Below are positions 38,270-49,200 of a stretch of 64,000 nt of DNA, one piece after another. The notes below the pieces were generated by a model. That model was not told the origin of the DNA and searched no databases. It was given only the letters and a program-made list of their open reading frames with translations. Every line of letters begins with the position of its first letter. Position 1 is the stretch's first letter. Made by a program: the position numbers and the translations under genes. The stretch is taken from contig OZ038457.1 of the NCBI GenBank assembly GCA_964036195.1, positions 16,829,147 through 16,893,146 of the forward strand, written 5' to 3'. The stretch is from Sphaerolaimus hirsutus. Its lineage: Eukaryota > Nematoda > Chromadorea > Monhysterida > Sphaerolaimidae.

Positions 38270-41200
38270 ATGAGTCACATCGAGATGGAGCTGAGTTTGA
38301 GGGGACTGTTTCAGGATTTCAACGCAACGTGAGTTCATTGGGTGAACTGGCCCAAAGGTTATGCAATCGCTTGTCGAATACTACCTTATCTGTTTTTTTG
38401 GTGTTATTCTCATGGCGGCGTCGCTTGGCTCATTCTTTATAGCGTACGCACTACGGTATCAAGTACGGTGTGTGCTTTTACATTTGCTCATTGGGTCACA
38501 CACTACTTGACATCAAAATTACTTCATTAATTACTTGATTACGATTAATTACTTAATTTATCACTCTCCGTCCCAACCTCGCAGCAAGGCGTTCGTGTAC
38601 GGCGCGCTGTTGGTGTTTACGTGCGCGTTCGCCCTCCGCCTGGACAACGTGTACAGCGCCCCTTACGTGGTCGTGTTCACGCCGCTGTGGCTGTGGAAAA
38701 TCGCCGCGCTGGCGGGCGCCCTGGTGGGATGCGTGGCGCACTGGAAGCGACCGCCTGCTAGGTAGTGTTTTCGCTGGGGTGGGAGGGGGCCGCTGGCTGA
38801 AGACGATGGATGAAAAAAAAACAACATTTTTTTAAATAATGCATTTTTTTCCAAGAACATCGTTTTGTTGGCTGTTTTTTTTTCAGAACTGCTAAAAAAT
38901 GGCGAAGACAGAATAAGCCACTAAATTATATGAGACAAGTCGTGATATTTTGGGCTATTGTGTGCGGAATATTGTAAAATTTGTCAATAAAAATTGTGCA
39001 ATAAATTTATACAACAAAAATTTTGTCAATACAAATTGATATTTTATGTTGTGCAAAAATGATGAACATGTAAGTGTCATAAAGTTGACAAAAGTAAGTG
39101 TGTAAAAATCCAGCGCTATACCAAAAATCGAAATTTTGACAAAAAACATACCATTAATCTGAGCACAGGAGCGATGTAGCTGGTGAATTGGAATACCGGA
39201 CCATGGTTTTGTGCGCGCTGCAACACTTGCTTCTATTTGTCTTTGAAATTCTGGCATGTTACAAACTTGACTCTGGCGACCCTAATTTGAAGTGGATCCT
39301 TGTATTTGTACCCTTGGTTTTCGAAAGCATCATATCTATTGTAATCTGCATTTGGGCTGTGAGGCAGGAACGCGGTTTCGAGGTTTGTGGCGTCATTTTT
39401 TCTTTGTACACAAAAATATCATGAACTAGATTTCTAAATTTTTCAGTTTGAAATATTCTTCTGCGTCAACGGGCTTCAATTCGTCTTTCTGGCCCTAAAA
39501 CTTGACAATGTTGTCGCCTGGAATTGGGCTGTAAGTCATTCAATTTGATCACCAATAAAGCCTCTACTTATTTTCAAACCATAAATTTACACCCAGGTTA
39601 TTTTCATTCCACTTTGGATCGTGATCTGCCTGAGTCTGATCGGCGTGCTCTATGCAATCATCTTGGCCGTGTTGTTGATTAGGAGCTTCGAGCTGTTGCC
39701 GGAGCGGCGCAGGCAGCACATCTGGTCGGCCATTGGGTACACGCTGCTGGTTGTGCCACTGCTAGTGTTTTTGGTGCGTTTTATTTGTTCTGTCAGTGAG
39801 AGTCTTCCAGACAGGGGTCTTCAAAGTGGGGAGGGAGATCACCCAGCTTTTGCCGGTTCTCGCCTTCAAAATAACTAGTTCATCTGCTTTATTAACACCT
39901 ATTTCAGCTGGGTTTTTTTATCACCTACTCTTAGCGATTTCTCTACACTTCCTTCTACACTTTGAAAAAGCCTTCATATTTTTTGAACCCCCAACCTCCC
40001 TCCAAAAAAATTTATCCCTCCATGGGAGCGATTTGCTATCTACCCAACCCCGGCGGGTCAAAATCCCTGCTTGCACAAACAGCCTCACTGCAAATCAACT
40101 TGCACAGGTGCTTCTGACGGGCAAGCTGGACGGCGCGGGAGCGGGCGACGACGCGGCGGCGGCGCTGCCCCTGTCGGTGGTGTGCACGCCGCTCTACGTG
40201 TCGCTCGCCTGTCTCATGCTCATGGCGTGCGGCACTCGCGGCGGCAACACTTGTCGGTTTTGGGTGCCTGTGTTTCGTGTTGGGGGTGGCGGTCAAGGAC
40301 GTATCCAGGGGGGGGCGGGGGGGGGGGGGCTGCAGCCCCCCCCCCTTCCCGGGGTGAGACCTAAAAAGTCCCGGAAAATGCAACTTTTACTATATATTTT
40401 TTGGTGTTTCTTAAAAATTTTGCGCGCAAGCGCGCAATTTCTTCCCCATACATAGTATTTTCAACGGATCGGTCCATGTAAACCAATATGCTTGGAAATG
40501 AATTTATTTCTGCAACTTTCGCTGCATATGTATGCATATTTACATACATATAAAGCGGTTCCTGGCGCTGGCGCCAACGCCAATAGCGCCATGGCGTGGC
40601 GCCTTTGTATGGCGCCACCGCCAAAACGCCTTTCCATCCCTATATAGGGAAAATTTTAGGGGGGGGGGGCTGAGCCCCCCCCCCCCGTACGCCGGGTTCC
40701 GTAAACAAGCAGCCCCCCCCCGCTCAAAAATCCTGGATACGTCCCTGGTGGCGGTAGAGGTTTTTTGTTTTAAAAATCGTAGCTAGGGTTGGCAAGCGAT
40801 TTTTAAACCGATTTTTTAAATTGATTTTTTAAATCGCAACCCCTGGTCCAATTAAAAAATAATAGATTTTTTTAATTAATCGAGGTCGTTAAAAAAATCT
40901 TTTTTTCCAACTCTAGTCGAAGCCGTTGTTTTTAAAATGTGCCACTTCATATATTTGCATTTATTTTATCTCTACACACCATTTTTGGGGAACTTCTAAT
41001 AATCGCCCTTTGACGTTTGATTAAAATTCCATCCCTATTTGGTACTATTTCAACTAGTTGCTAAACGCTCAGGGTGGTTCGGCATGCGAACGGACGTGTG
41101 CACCTTCCTGTTGGAGTCTTGTCCATGCTTGCAAGAGTATGGTAACGTGAGCTACAAATTTGGCCGCTCTGCCAATCGACGGAATTCACCCAGTGACGCC

Positions 41201-41742
41201 GTTCAGGTGCTAAATTTGTTCCTTGTAGTTATGATTAGGGTTCAGACGGGATCGAGATCGGTTTTGTCAAAATTTCGGGAACGGGGTCAAAATTAGAGTC
41301 TCATATGGGGATCGGTATATTGAACTAAGTTCTGTTATTAAGGTTTTCTCTAATTTTTCACAAAGAGCCTAAAAACACACATGGATGTTGGATATTGCCG
41401 TTCGCAGTTCTCGGTACAAAAAAAGTCATTTGGGAAATTTGTCAGAATTTTTCCGGGTACACAATTTGGGAATTTTTTTTATTGATATCGTGTTTGGGAT
41501 TTGGAAATTCGCCCGATCGGGTTTGGCTTATCAAATTTTCGGGATCGTGCAGGGGTGTCATTAAATGTGACCAAATAATTCGTCATCAAATCTCCACGGC
41601 GTCACAGGAGGTTCAAGTTGGCGACCAGCCAGACGCTTTTGAAATGGCCAGTAGCAGAAGGACTGTGGCAAACAGTCGCAGTGCCTCCAAGGACGTATTT
41701 AGAACTGTTTGCCCCGTGGTCACCATTGAGGCACCTGACTGA
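38270..41742 (+). CDS. TMEM185: Transmembrane protein 185 (TMEM185/FAM11 family)
   Basis: Eight exons: 38285-38328 (or from ATG 38270), 38585-38761, 39169-39382, 39447-39530, 39597-39773, 40108-40252, 41073-41206, 41608-41742. All phases agree, giving 369 residues from the ATG at 38285; the 38270 ATG adds five. I prefer 38285 because the family starts close to MNLRGLFQDFNPS and this reads MELSLRGLFQDFNAT. Three internal repeats of the family pattern are seen: LRLDNVYSAPYVVVFTPLWL, LKLDNVVAWNWAVIFIPLWI and KLDGAGAG...VVCTPLYVSL, each followed by hydrophobic helices. FGMRTDVCTFLLE and LQEYGNVSY match the conserved C-terminal region. The C-terminal 45 residues are polar and Ser/Thr-rich. It is a multi-pass membrane protein, in mammals found on endomembranes and in dendrites; its biochemical role is not known. 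Introns 5 and 6 hold family C, D and F elements. Confidence 0.92.
39813..40075. repeat. Family C element in TMEM185 intron 5
   Basis: AGGGGTCTTCAAAGTGGGGA at the left; GAGCGATTTGCTATCTACCC and GGGTCAAAATCCCTGC at the right. Confidence 0.6.
40294..40747. mobile_element. Family D element (hAT-like, non-autonomous) in TMEM185 intron 6
   Basis: Ends CAAGGACGTATCCAGG and CCTGGATACGTCCCTG. An exact 8-bp duplication GTGGCGGT lies on both sides (40286-40293 and 40748-40755). Contains runs of G and C that pair, GCGCGCAAGCGCGC, and a cluster of GGCGCCATGGCG motifs. Confidence 0.85.
40784..40915. mobile_element. Short family F relative in TMEM185 intron 6
   Basis: Ends TAGGGTTGGCAAGCGATTTT and TTTTTTTCCAACTCTA; flanking 8-mers ATCGTAGC and GTCGAAGC match at six of eight. 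Confidence 0.7.
41236..41555. mobile_element. Family E element in TMEM185 intron 7, truncated
   Basis: Begins TAGGGTTCAGACGGGATC; ends near TTTTCGGGATCGTGCAGGGG without a proper right terminus. Confidence 0.6.
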
Positions 41743-43262
41743 TTTGTAGCCATTTTGATACGTTTGTCTTTGTACTTATGTGTATAATGTAGTCAATGAG
41801 TTTTTTGCGATATTGTATTTATTGCTGATTTTTCCCTCGTGTACACGGTTTTTTAAGTCATGGCTTAACAGTGCTGGATAGCAAGGACGTATGCGGGGGG
41901 GGTGGGGGGGCTGCAGCCCCTCCCCCCTTCCCGGGTTGATACCTAAAAAGTCCCGGAAAATGCAACTTTTCCTATAGATTTTTCGATGTTTCTGAAAAAT
42001 TTTGCGCACAAGCGCGCAATTTCTACCCCATGCATTGTATTTGCAGCAGATCGGTCCCTCTAAACAAATATCCTTGGAAATGAACACATTTTTGCAATTT
42101 TCGCTGTATATGTATGCATATTTACATAAAATATAAGGCGATTACTGGCGCCAACGCCAATAGCGCCATGGCGTGGCGCCTTTGTTTGGCGCCAGCGCCA
42201 AAACGCCTTTCCGTCCCTATATAGGGAAAAAATTTAGGGGGGGGGGCTGAGCCCCCCCCCCCGTTCGCCGGCTCCCGTAAACAAGCAGCCCCCCCCCCGC
42301 TCAAAAATCCTGGATACGTCCCTGCTGGAAAGATTTGAGTCATGGTATAGTGACGTTTTTTGCGTAAATACTTTTTTAGATCTCGAATTTTTTTGTATAA
42401 ATGCATATTTAAATTTTCATTTACAACTATTTAAAGCGAATGTGCGGCAATTCCAGCCAAACCATTTTCACAGTCGTCGCACATCTTGACAGGTAATTTA
42501 TTTATGCTAGAAAATCAGTTTGCTGAAAAAATGTACCGCGTCCGCGACACGTAAAGGTAAATTCTGCGAATGCAATCCCTGCGCCAGAAGCTTATACCAA
42601 AGTATAGTTCATTTTTCATAAATAGGTAGCTACATTCTGCTAGTCACAAAAAATGCTACTTACAAGTTTATGTTGTCACCGTTGTATTATTTATTTTTAT
42701 CTTCTCGATTGTCTGTGAGCTTGCTGAGATGTGCACATAAATTCTTACCATGCAATTGTTGTTAAATTGAACAGTTACACGTACCGTATTTCCTTGATTA
42801 ACTCCCACCTTATAACTCTTCCGTGCGAAACAAGCGCCAGGTGGTTAAATATACTCCGCTTTTAGGAATGAAAAAGGGAACTTTTTGTTGGCCTGGACCC
42901 CCCCCCCCCCAAAAAAAAAAAAAATATGTGTCGGGGCCGGGGGTTTCTGAGGAAATGAGGTACTATTTTTCAGAAATGTATGTATGTCAGTTTCTTGATT
43001 GTTGTAAACTAGAAGATTATACGATAATAGGAACATAAAAGTAGCTACTATTCAAGTGTCATTCATTCTCGATTCGTATGATTAATAAACTTAATATTAA
43101 CTGATTTTTTGCATTCAATGGCGCCATTCTGGTGGACTGCACTGCCCACCTGCATTCGCTTGCAGAGTATTTTTGTCCAGTTCATTCCTGATTGTCCCCT
43201 CACTAATATCACTTGCTTACAGTTGGTTGTTCCACTGGAAATTCGGAATTCCTTCTTTCGTG
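41743..43262. other. TMEM185 to TMA7 intergenic
   Basis: Contains the family D element at 41882-42324 and a family A end fragment near 42784 (TACCGTATTTCCTTGATTAA). The TMA7 promoter should be just left of 43263; nothing specific is recognisable. Confidence 0.55.
41882..42324. mobile_element. Family D element (hAT-like)
   Basis: Ends CAAGGACGTATGCGGG and CCTGGATACGTCCCTG; flanking 8-mers CTGGATAG and CTGGAAAG differ at one base. Same interior as the copy at 40294. Confidence 0.85.
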
Positions 43263-44754
43263 ATGTCGGGCAGAGAAGGTCAGTTTTGGGTGTCGCAGTT
43301 AGGGTGTCAACTTTCCGTTTTTCGCAGGACAAATTTTTACCTTTTCGTTTTCTGGCGGCTAAATTTTTTTACCTTTGAATATTTTTGGCACCCTAGTTGC
43401 AGATACTTTTAAGACGCTTGAGAGAGGCGTGTCCCATGTTTTGCACACCGGCTCGGCAATTTCGTATGCGAATATATCTTGGGGTTGCTTTCATTGGTTT
43501 TGTCGTGTTTGTAGTGGCAAATATCCCATTTCTGCCTGCTACTGCATAATAACATGCTTCTGGTGTATGAAGTCCCAATTCACCTTATTTCCCATGAACT
43601 TAAATTTTTGGTGCCACTTAGGATGTCAAAAAAAATTTTTACGGAAAACGGAAACGGAATAAAAATTCAGCGGACGAAAACGGAATGGAAAACGGAAAAA
43701 AATTTGCACTTGCCGGAAACGGATACAGAAAAAAAATTCAGCCGCGGGAAAGCGGAAAACGGCCGGAAAACGGGAAACGGACAAATTAAATTTGCATGGA
43801 AACAAGAAAAATTGCTGAAATTTTGATGGAAAATGGTAAAAAATTAACATAATTGAAAACCTTCATGCATGTTCACCAGTTTCGCTGAAACAGAAAACAG
43901 ACAGTTGAGCTAGAAAAAGGGAATATGAGGTGGAAAACAGAAAATTGAGCTGGAAAATGGAAAAAAGGGGGGGAAAAACAGAAAATTGAGCCGGAAAACG
44001 GAAAAAGCTGGAAAAACTGAAAATTGAGCCGGAAAAATGGAAACGGAAAAAAATTTCAATGCTGGAAAATGGAAAAAAATTTCAGAGGCCGGAAAATGGA
44101 AAAAATTCGCCTTCGGAAAACGGAAATTGACACCCTAGTGCCAATCATTACTTATAATGCTATCACATGGTTCCAGGGACATAGTCATTTTCCTGTTGAC
44201 TGTAGATACCCTGTATTATGTGATACTTAAGTATTATAACATTTATTTTTAGTTTCTGCTACAATGTCAAAATATTTTGAAAGACTTTTAAATGATATCA
44301 TTTTAAAATATGAAACTGGGTCGTTGAAAAATATCACCTTTTCAATTCCTGTTCGACACATACTGAAATCTATGCTGTTCTATTTTCGTGTTATTTCTTC
44401 ACTGATTCTAAAAAACCGTTTGATCGCAGGTGGCAAGAAAAAGCCGTTGAAGCAGGCCAAGAAGGGCGAAAAGCTTGTCACAGATGTACGTTCTCATTAT
44501 TATTATTCTTTTCCATCATTGTAAATACTAAAAAATACTTAAACTTTAGCCCATTTCATTTTTCGTGCAGGAGGATGTCGATTTTAAGAAGAAGCAAATG
44601 GAAGAACAGAAGAAAATGAAAGAAATGGCGCAAAAAGCAGCGCAGAAGGGTCCTTTGGGTGAGTAGTTTTCAATCTTGAATTTTGACAGTTGCTTTATGT
44701 CGGTCCGTGCCCCACACAGCTGGCACGGGGATAAAGAAATCTGGTAAAAAGTAA
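43263..44754 (+). CDS. TMA7: Translation machinery-associated protein 7 (TMA7/CCDC72)
   Basis: Four tiny exons (43263-43278, 44430-44485, 44571-44658, 44720-44754) with phases 1, 0, 1 give exactly 64 residues, the usual length of the family. The protein begins MSGREGGKKKPLKQAKKGEK, continues with an acidic turn (TDEDVDF), then a Lys/Glu/Gln/Met-rich helix (KKKQMEEQKKMKEMAQKAA), and ends QKGPLAGTGIKKSGKK, as in yeast and human TMA7. The protein is small, very basic and ribosome-associated; its exact role is not settled. Intron 1 (1151 bp) is far larger than the coding sequence and consists largely of repeated A-rich units of the pattern GGAAAACGGAAA (43620-44137). The exon 1 to exon 2 split after the fifth codon leaves a 16-nt coding exon that automatic gene finders would probably miss. 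Confidence 0.95.
43300..44137. repeat. A-rich repeat element filling TMA7 intron 1
   Basis: Ends TAGGGTGTCAACTTTCCGTT and AACGGAAATTGACACCCTA. 43620-44130 is a degenerate array of GGAAAACGGAAAA; a family F-like segment lies in 43395-43620. Confidence 0.7.
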
Positions 44755-45048
44755 CTGCTACTGGTGATATCGACAAAATGGGTGCCTGTTCTGGACATTT
44801 CCAATGTAACTTGATCTTCGCTCGAATATATTATCAATGATAAAAAATTTCAATTCTCGTCTGGAATGTCGCTTTCATTTACGTAGCGTTTGATGTCGAT
44901 TACTTTAAACAAATCGTGATGTGAAATTCGATCGCTAATTGAATGTTGAGTATCAAGTGCGGATCCATGTGTAAATTGACATACTTCGCATGTGTAAATG
45001 AATTTGGGTGGATTAATCATTTGAAAGAGTTTCCTAGATTCCTTTAGC

Positions 45049-45481
45049 CAGGGACGTACGCAGGATTTTTGAGCGGGGGGGGCGGATTGTTTACGGAGCC
45101 CGGCGAACGGGGGGGGCGGCGCCCCCCCCCCCCTAAAATTTGGCCCTATAGTAAAGGAATGGAGCCATGGCGCTGGCGCCATTTGTAGGCGCCAGCACCA
45201 TGGCAGTATTGGCGTTGGCGCTGGCGCCAACGTACACTCTATAGGTACCGATTTAGACCTATATAGGACTAAGACATATGTCGGACACTTTTATGATGCT
45301 TTTCAGGCTCCTGAAAATACATTAAACAATGGGGTGAGGATTTGCGCGCTTGCGCGCAAAAAATTTTGAAAGTGCCTACAAAATCACTTTAGAAAAGTGC
45401 CATTCCTGGCAAATTTTTATGTCCGGCCCGGGAACGGGGGGGGCGGCCGCCCCCCCCGCCCCCCCCCTGCGTACGTCCTTG
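45049..45481. mobile_element. Family D element (hAT-like), opposite orientation
   Basis: Ends CAGGGACGTACGCAGG and CTGCGTACGTCCTTG; exact 8-bp duplication CCTTTAGC on both sides. GCGCGCTTGCGCGC and GGCGCC motifs inside. Confidence 0.85.
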
Positions 45482-45626
45482 CCTTTAGCTATGAAGGTCC
45501 GACGTGCACATGTTAAAACTGAACTTCCGCTGGCCTTTAAAACATTCTTCCATCAAACGGTTTTACGGAATCCCGGACAAATCGACTAAGCACATATCTA
45601 TGTTCAGTAATCACGCATAGTGTATT

Positions 45627-45758
45627 TCCGCACCCTATAAAATGTCATTCAAAATGTCAGATAAAAGCAAATAAATGTAAAATGTTCAGTGAAATGCAAC
45701 AGAATTTTTGGACACGTTACATTTTACATGACACCTTACAGGGTTTGGAATGCCCTCT
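45627..45758. mobile_element. Short family B element
   Basis: CCGCACCCTATAAAATGTCA at the left and ACCTTACAGGGTTTGGAATG at the right, with the usual internal AAATGTCA repeats. Confidence 0.6.
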
Positions 45759-45854
45759 GAACATTTGAGCTCTGCAAATACACCCTGGCAAATGCTTTTT
45801 TCACCATTTAATTTAATTTGAGTCCCACCGCTGTTTGGATGCATGGCATGTTAT

Positions 45855-46030
45855 GTGGCAATCCCGCACGCTATAAAGTGTCAAGTTAGATGTCATCCAG
45901 AACCAGACTTGTAAAATGTAATGATAAATGTCAAAAGTTCAGTGATAATATCTTGTCGTTTTATGTTTATTGACATTTTGCATGGCATATGATACCTTAC
46001 TTTACATTTTACAGGGCGCAGGACTGCCCC
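45855..46030. mobile_element. Family B element
   Basis: GTGGCAATCCCGCACGCTAT at the left and TACAGGGCGCAGGACTGCCC at the right. Flanks TAT and CAT are not an exact duplication. Confidence 0.65.
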
Positions 46031-46248
46031 ATGCCATGACTAATGTGTCACTGAACCACAACTGATTTTAGGGTCGAGCGTTAATATCCACCGAGCTCGA
46101 AAATCCGAGGTAATTGATGTCCACATGTTATTGTCCGTCCAAACCCTGATTTACCGTAAAGTTATGGGTAACCCGCTTGGCTCCGCTGCCACCTTAGCGA
46201 AAAATACTGGTCTGATACAGATCTCTATATAATATTTATCCCTAATTA

Positions 46249-49200
46249 TCACAAACTGGTTTCATGAAGCAAAAATCCTGCGCCATCGCATTGCAATATC
46301 CTTCTTTGGGCCAGTAAAGTGGTGTGGCTGTCGCACTGGTTTGGCCCACCGCCAGTTGACCGATATTGCGAGTGTCTTCTGTGAGTTCGCGCTGGCAACT
46401 GCCTGTTGTCGCCGTTCTGCTGCAAGCTCAGTCTGTGCTGCTTGTGCTTGCCGGTGTTTTCGGCTATGCTTACTCGCTTCCCAACTCGGTCGATTTTCGT
46501 TGTTCTGAGATGCAAAATGCCTCTACTGCGATGTTTCGGTGACTAATTACGTGATCTCTTTCATTCGCTCATGCTGGACACCGAATTGTGTCGACAAGTC
46601 CATCAATTGCCCTTTAAGGAGATTTATCAGGGATGGGAACAAAAAATGTCGATTCAAGTGTAAAAAGTTTATAACTTGATTCCCCTCCCAAAACATTTCT
46701 GCTCATGTCCAAATGTGATCTATGGACACCTCATTTTTCAAATATCCATATGTTGAGAGCAGGAGCAGAAAATTTTAACTTTATTATCAACATTTGGAAC
46801 TTAACGGCACTTTACTTAGGCATTAGCGAGTCCTATTGGACACAGTCCACAGGTTGTGAACTGTAGTGGAACTTAAAATGCGAAAATCGCATTTGGTGGA
46901 CTTGTCGGCTTTCAGAATGAGACGCTTCAAATGTTTCAGCCCCTCCTGCACTTACTTGGTTCCATCCGCTCTCGCCGCGCTTCCGCTGGGGCTAGTAAAC
47001 ACCGAGGGGTTGGCGCCGGTGTTGCTCTGGCCGGTGCCCTGCTCGTCGGTCTGGCCGCACCAGTACGGCTTGGTGGCGAACAGCACGACCGTGAGCCACA
47101 GGAAGAGGCAGCCCATGCCCAGCCAGTACTTGTCCGACTCGCTGCGGCGCGCGCCTGCGGTGACCAGGTCGCTAGCGAACTCTACGTACATTGTGTACTG
47201 CGGCGTCGGAGAGCGGCCGATTGGAGTTGATGGTGGGTATTTACGTTTTCTCTGAAATACGCGTAAAACCGCGTACTGGGTGAATATTAATGGGTACAAT
47301 ACTCTAATTGTGCCAGTACCCATATGTACGCGTACAATTGAATGAGTACCTACTGGATACTTCTGAGTATTTCTGAAAATTCTAGGGATGCCGTTATGCC
47401 TGCATTACAATTACAATTGATAATTACAGTATTTTTCTAAGAATGCAGGCATATTTAGAGAAAAAACATGTTTGCACTTTCTTCAAAAAAATTTTGGTCG
47501 TCGTTTACATCGTCGACTGTTTCGTATCGTTTCAAAAAACGTTCCGTTGAGATTTAAAAGTTCTACCCAATTTCATACCAATGATACATAAAATACCCAG
47601 AAAACTACCGTATTTCCTCGAAATACCCCCGTCTCGAAATACGCCCCTCAAAATGGCCACTAGAATTTTTTAGCCCCCCCCCCCCCTCGAAATACCCCCC
47701 AAAAAAAGATAGAGTGTAAACTGGGCAGACAGATCGCCCTACAATGAATGATACCATATTTTGATGAATACGGTCACATAAAAAACTCCACCAAATTCAC
47801 CCAAAGTAGAAGCGATGTGATAAATATGATTAGAAAAATCGTATGTTTGTTCTTTTATTCAGATGGGATATGGTAGATTTCATTGTGAGGTGTAATGTCG
47901 CTGGAGTATAAAGGGAACGTCAATGACAATAGATGCGGTTTGTGATCCGGACAATGCAAAATACACGTTAAAGCAATGACTTGTTACGTTAGAACAGGGT
48001 TTATGCCATCTAAAATACATACTTATCTTATCTACCATCTACCTACATATATAAGTCTATAGACTCTTATACATGGTGCTTATTGTTGTATTTTTCTACG
48101 TCTGCGTACGTTACAAACGACAAATTAGTACTGGAAGTTAAAAAAATTTCTGGCAAAATAATAAGCCCCCCCCCCCCCTGTTTAACTCCCACACAAAATT
48201 CTCACTCTGAAACAATCACCCCCCGGGGGGGGATTCCGAGAAATTACGGTACACACTTTTTTGCAAGTACCAAGCAAACTTCTCATTTTACACTTCGACG
48301 AAGAAAGGTATCAAAAATACTCGATTTTATGCTCTCATGACGAAAAAAATACCATACGCAATTTACCCAGGTACTGGGTAAAAAGTATTCACCCGGGTAT
48401 TCTTTTGTACATGGGTAAAAATGAAAGTATTTACCCATACGCGTACTTTCGAAAAAGTTCGGTACTCAAACAACCTGCAGCCGACATTGGTTTGTTTGTA
48501 GTATTCTGCGCTCACTGACTTCTAGGAAACTCTGCGGTCACGTGATCGAGCACGTGCATGCCGTCTATGAACAGCGCGCTGTTGTTGACGACACTGGCCG
48601 TGGATAGCTCCATCATAGCCCTCCGTTCGGCGCCCAGGGGGCACTCCCAGACCCTGTAAAATGTAAAATGTCATGCAAAGTGTCAAAAGTCACGGAAAAT
48701 GCCCTGCAAAATGGCAACCGAGTTGCCATTTTGCAGGGCATTTTCCATGACTTTTGACACTTTGCATGACATTTTACATTTTACATAACATTTTACAAGG
48801 TCTGGGAGTGGCACCAGTGCCCGTATTTCCTGCGCCATGCGGCCGGGTCGAATTAGAATATAATACGCCTGTGTTTACTGTCGGCAATTGAGCTTTCAAT
48901 CAACTGGCCATGGTAAATTGCCCAGCTGCAATTTCACATCGCGACGTTTTCCGTATCGTCGAGAATCAATTTAGTTAGTGTTGGCCGGATGTTGCATTAT
49001 TATTTTGCAACGTGGCCGAGGTTATTAGGTTTTTACACTGCGATAAAGTTGTGATACATTTTAGTGTCTCATTGTAGTGTAAGTAGTGTTTCAAAGTGAA
49101 GACTAGGGTTCGAATGGGATGGACTTTTCGGAATCGGGATTGGTTTTTTGAGATTTCGGGATTGGGGTTTCGGAACCGGGATCGGAATTGGGATTGCCGT

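Larger units (their letters stand above)
44755..46248. other. Intergenic between TMA7 and the convergent unidentified gene
   Basis: Holds a family D element (45049-45481) and two family B elements (45627-45758 and 45855-46030). Nothing else can be named. Confidence 0.55.

Noticed and set aside
46249..46504. Different frame of the last exon (Ala/Gln-rich helix ending RRIFAS)
   Set aside because: More protein-like in composition, but its phase does not fit the preceding donor GTAAGT at 46955; kept as an uncertainty of the model.
46956..48643. Sec20/BNIP1-type SNARE identity for the unidentified gene
   Set aside because: The RR...DK plus membrane helix ending looked similar, but the distance between the MM and DK landmarks is about one heptad short and the upstream exons do not match.
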